The notes below the pieces were generated by a model. The model was not told the DNA's origin. It was given only the letters and a program-made list of their open reading frames with translations, and ran no database searches. A stretch of DNA of 64,000 nucleotides, from positions 62,001 to 126,000 of the forward strand of contig NZ_AUDM01000004.1 of assembly GCF_000425465.1 (NCBI RefSeq). The letters are read 5' to 3'. How positions within the stretch are numbered: the stretch's first letter is position 1; every line of letters begins with the position of its first letter. This document shows, piece by piece, positions 61,175 to 64,000 of the stretch. The DNA comes from Flavobacterium filum DSM 17961. GTDB lineage: Bacteria > Bacteroidota > Bacteroidia > Flavobacteriales > Flavobacteriaceae. The position numbers and the translations under genes are program-made.

Positions 61175-63895
61175 TTGGCGGTTCAAAAATCAAGCCATAA
61201 TTTTACAAAAATAGTATTAAAACCTTTGCATACAAACTTATTTCATATCGTTTTATCAGCATTTTTCCTAACAATTGGTTTTGCAAATGGTTATACTCAA
61301 GAGCTTCCCTCTAAAACACTTAAAATTTCACCATCCCAAATTCAAGACAGCTTGATAGTCAGCAAAGAGGACTTCATTACAGTTAATGATTCGGTAAAGA
61401 AAGATTCTACTAAAGTGGAACAAAAGAAAAGTGTTTTAGAAGATAAAATCAAGTACAAAGCTGATAACTACACTAAAATTGACCAAAAAAAGAAGTTAAT
61501 TACATTGTATGATCAAGCTGAGTTATATTATCAAGATATTGAATTAAAAGCCGGAATCATTGTCATGAACTATGAGAAAAACGAAGTGTATGCCGGAAGA
61601 ATAAAAGATTCCACCGGTAATTACACTCAACTTCCCGTTTTTAAACAAGGAACAAATGTTGTTGAACCTGATTCTATTCGATTCAATTATAAAACGAAAA
61701 AAGCTTTAATTTGGAATTCTAGAACTGACCAAGGCGAGTTCCGAGTGAAGGCAGAAATTTCCAAAAAAGAAAATGATTCCGTTTACTTTTTAAAAGGTGC
61801 CAGATTTACTACTTCAAAAGATATTGATGATCCGGAATACTATTTTTACACCAAAAAAATAAAATTGGTTCCAAAGAAAAAAGTGGTTACTGGCTTAACC
61901 AATATGGTTATTGCTGATGTTCCAACTCCAATTGCTATTCCGTTTGCATTTTTTCCCATGACGGAAGAAAGTCAATCCGGAATCATAATACCTACTTTTC
62001 AAGATACCAGAAGACAAGGTTATTCACTTCAAAATATAGGCTATTATTTAGCTTTAAGTGACTATGTAGATTTAACCATTTTTGGAGATTATTATACGAA
62101 TGGAAGTTATGGTTTGCGTTTTGAAAGTTCTTATGCGGTCAAATATTTGTTTAGCGGAAACTTGAATGTTCGTTTTGAAAATCTGATTCAAAGTGAAAAA
62201 GGTTTTCCAGATTATTCCAAATCCAGAATTTACAACATTCAGTGGTCACATGCACAAGACCCGAAATCTAGTCCTAACTCTCGATTTTCTGCTTCTGTGA
62301 ACTTGGGAAGTAGTCAGTTTTTTCAACAATCTCTTAATCAAATAAATGTAGGCTCTAACTTAGTTAATAACTTGAGTTCTTCTGTTTCCTATTCTAAAAC
62401 TTTTAATACTGTTCCGCAAGTGAATATGTCGTTGTCGGCAACTCACAATCAGAATACACAAACACAACAAATCAACATGACTTTGCCAACACTTCAAGCG
62501 AGTGTGGACAGAATATTTCCTTTTGCTCCAAAAGACGGAGTTAAGAAAGGATTTATAAAAAACATCAACTTTCAATATAATTTAAGAGGTGAAAATAGAA
62601 TCAGCACATTTGATTCATTATTCTTTAAACCTCAAATGTTTAGAGATGCGAAAACCGGTTTTCAACATTCCATTCCGTTAAGTACTAATTTCAAAGTTTT
62701 CAAACATTTTAGTGTTAGTACAAGTGCAAATTACAATGAGGTTTGGTATTTTAAAACATTAAGAAAGAATTTTGATTCTGAATTAAATCAAGTTGTAACA
62801 AATGAAGTAAATGGTTTTGATGCCTTTAGAACGTATTCTTTTTCAAGTAGTGTAGGTACAACCATTTATGGAACGTTTAATTTTGGAGAAACTAAAAAAA
62901 TACAAGCCATTCGACATGTAATGCGACCTTCTATTTCGCACAGTTATACGCCAAGCTTTGAACAATATTATGATACTTATGCCATGGATGCTAGTGGGAA
63001 AATGCAAGAATATACGCGATTTGATGGCGGTATTTTTGGATCTCCTTCCAGTAATTACTCCAATAATTTAGGTTTTAATTTGAGTAATACATTTGAAGCT
63101 AAAGTAACTGATAAAGACAGTACAAAAACGGAAGCCAAAAAAGTAATGTTGTTGAATCAGCTAAATTTTTCAACGAGCTATAACATGGCTGCTGATTCTT
63201 TACGTTGGACACCGATGCGAGTGAGCGGAGGAACCGTTTTATTTAACAATAAAATGAATGTGAATTTTGCTGCCACTCTTGATCCTTATGCCATTAATGC
63301 AGCCGGAAGAAGAATTGACAAATGGAATATAGACAATGGCGGAAGTCTTTTTAGAATGACAAGTGCCAACATGACAACAAACTATTCTTTTTCGAGTAAA
63401 TCTAAAGAGGGAAATAAGAAGAATAATAAACAAGGAGCCAGAAATGGAGGTCGAGAGGATGATTTATTTGGTACCAACACGGATTTAGGTGACAGTAGGC
63501 AAAGCCAGTTTTCAAATGATGAGGAAGAAGAAACTAAATTCTCTGAATTTTACAAATCAGAAATACCTTGGGATATTACTTTTGCTTATTCTTTGACGTA
63601 TAGCAATAACAACAGAGAAAGTAAAATTACCGGAAATTCCGTAATGATTTCCGGCAATATGGATTTAACTCCTCGTTGGAAAGTTGGTGTTTCAACCGGA
63701 TATGATTTTGTTCAAAATGGAGTCACCTTCACTCAATTCCGATTTGAACGTGATTTGCTGAGTTGGCGAATGGATTTCAACTGGACTCCTTATGGTGATT
63801 TTGCTTCTTGGGGATTTTTTATTGGAATAAAATCATCTGTTTTGAGCGACATTAAATGGGATAGACGTTCGTTACCTGATAGAACTTTACGATAA
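61175..63895 (+). CDS. LptD-family LPS assembly outer-membrane protein
   Basis: The 906-residue frame opens with TTG at 61175 (MAVQKSSHN; there is no ATG between the upstream stop at 61097 and this point). An N-terminal signal region is followed by an OstA-like domain (about residues 100-250) and a large beta-barrel with a low-complexity, acidic loop near residues 750-790. This is the form of LptD found in Bacteroidetes, which inserts LPS into the outer membrane. It ends with a C-terminus of the barrel type. Only 81 bases separate it from the amidase gene, which is divergent. Confidence 0.88.
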   Translation: MAVQKSSHNFTKIVLKPLHTNLFHIVLSAFFLTIGFANGYTQELPSKTLKISPSQIQDSLIVSKEDFITVNDSVKKDSTKVEQKKSVLEDKIKYKADNYTKIDQKKKLITLYDQAELYYQDIELKAGIIVMNYEKNEVYAGRIKDSTGNYTQLPVFKQGTNVVEPDSIRFNYKTKKALIWNSRTDQGEFRVKAEISKKENDSVYFLKGARFTTSKDIDDPEYYFYTKKIKLVPKKKVVTGLTNMVIADVPTPIAIPFAFFPMTEESQSGIIIPTFQDTRRQGYSLQNIGYYLALSDYVDLTIFGDYYTNGSYGLRFESSYAVKYLFSGNLNVRFENLIQSEKGFPDYSKSRIYNIQWSHAQDPKSSPNSRFSASVNLGSSQFFQQSLNQINVGSNLVNNLSSSVSYSKTFNTVPQVNMSLSATHNQNTQTQQINMTLPTLQASVDRIFPFAPKDGVKKGFIKNINFQYNLRGENRISTFDSLFFKPQMFRDAKTGFQHSIPLSTNFKVFKHFSVSTSANYNEVWYFKTLRKNFDSELNQVVTNEVNGFDAFRTYSFSSSVGTTIYGTFNFGETKKIQAIRHVMRPSISHSYTPSFEQYYDTYAMDASGKMQEYTRFDGGIFGSPSSNYSNNLGFNLSNTFEAKVTDKDSTKTEAKKVMLLNQLNFSTSYNMAADSLRWTPMRVSGGTVLFNNKMNVNFAATLDPYAINAAGRRIDKWNIDNGGSLFRMTSANMTTNYSFSSKSKEGNKKNNKQGARNGGREDDLFGTNTDLGDSRQSQFSNDEEEETKFSEFYKSEIPWDITFAYSLTYSNNNRESKITGNSVMISGNMDLTPRWKVGVSTGYDFVQNGVTFTQFRFERDLLSWRMDFNWTPYGDFASWGFFIGIKSSVLSDIKWDRRSLPDRTLR

Positions 63896-63905
63896 AATTT
63901 AAAAT

Positions 63906-64000
63906 ATGAAAAAAATCATTTTTACTGAAAAAGCACCCGCTCCTATTGGGCCGTATAGTCAAGCTGTTTTGATTGGAAACACCTTATATACTTCAGGTCA
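63906..64000 (+). CDS. RidA-family protein, N-terminal part (runs off the right edge)
   Basis: ATG 63906 opens a frame to the end of the window. The first residues ([19 protein letters not shown], then [13 protein letters not shown]) are those of RidA/YjgF enamine/imine deaminases, which destroy reactive 2-aminoacrylate. Only 31 residues are visible. It follows LptD by 10 bases. Confidence 0.93.
   Translation, partial: MKKIIFTEKAPAPIGPYSQAVLIGNTLYTSG

Overview
The window is AT-rich and reads as the chromosome of a member of the Flavobacteriaceae, most likely Flavobacterium or a close relative. Support for this includes promoters of the Bacteroidetes type (a TAnnTTTG box, with a TTTG box 19 bp upstream of it at purL), a type IX secretion C-terminal sorting domain, a bacillithiol gene (bshB1), menaquinone genes, a lipoprotein-rich gene set and an SSS-type sensor kinase. 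There is no rRNA, CRISPR array, prophage or complete insertion sequence. One tRNA gene (His, GTG) is present.

Region 1 (1-7901, minus strand) is a short-chain fatty acid uptake and activation cluster. In transcription order it holds a regulator derived from an IS1-type DNA-binding domain, a porin, the small and large subunits of a sodium/acetate-type symporter, a small membrane protein, a histidine kinase with a symporter-like sensor half, a stand-alone response regulator, and the start of an acetyl/propionyl-CoA synthetase.

Region 2 (8158-19895, plus strand) is an aromatic acid catabolic operon. It encodes a flavin reductase-like protein, a two-domain aryl-CoA 5-hydroxylase/Old Yellow Enzyme fusion, a benzoate/2-aminobenzoate-type CoA ligase, an acyl-CoA thioesterase, a nitrilase-superfamily enzyme, a gentisate 1,2-dioxygenase-type bicupin, a fumarylacetoacetase-fold hydrolase and a maleate isomerase. 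Together these could convert salicylate or anthranilate, as CoA thioesters, to a gentisate-type ring and then to pyruvate plus fumarate. A KilA-N protein, a small lipoprotein and a double retropepsin-like protein sit inside the operon without an obvious role. A frameshifted CotH/T9SS gene follows.

Region 3 (22009-29569, minus strand) is a sulfide/persulfide detoxification regulon: sulfide:quinone reductase, a Crp/Fnr regulator with a Cys-Cys pair, a TauE exporter, a YeiH-type exporter, two CstB-like persulfide dioxygenase-rhodanese genes (one broken by a single in-frame stop), a rhodanese lipoprotein and a thioredoxin. Three promoters carry the same palindrome (TGTAAC-N4-GTTACA or a degenerate copy), each exactly 21 bp upstream of a TAnnTTT(A/G) box. 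This is the strongest regulatory signal in the window.

Region 4 (29737-64000) is mostly housekeeping: a dienelactone hydrolase, an M28 peptidase, tRNA-His, bshB1, isochorismate synthase, a DHNA-CoA-type thioesterase, purL, an LTA-synthase-like protein, a long-chain acyl-CoA ligase, RluD, a PASTA protein, Ddl, a DUF433/DUF5615 pair, coaD, an M14 peptidase, a NUDIX protein and pyrE, a GH3-beta-lactamase fusion, then a conserved block of Fe-S proteins, MlaD, amidase and LptD, and the start of a RidA gene.

A second theme runs through the window. Many gaps between co-directional genes hold short arrays of 7- or 8-base units, each unit with a fixed anchor and variable positions and a different sequence at each locus, or else longer inverted repeats. 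One such heptamer array lies in frame inside the linker of the hydroxylase/OYE fusion gene.
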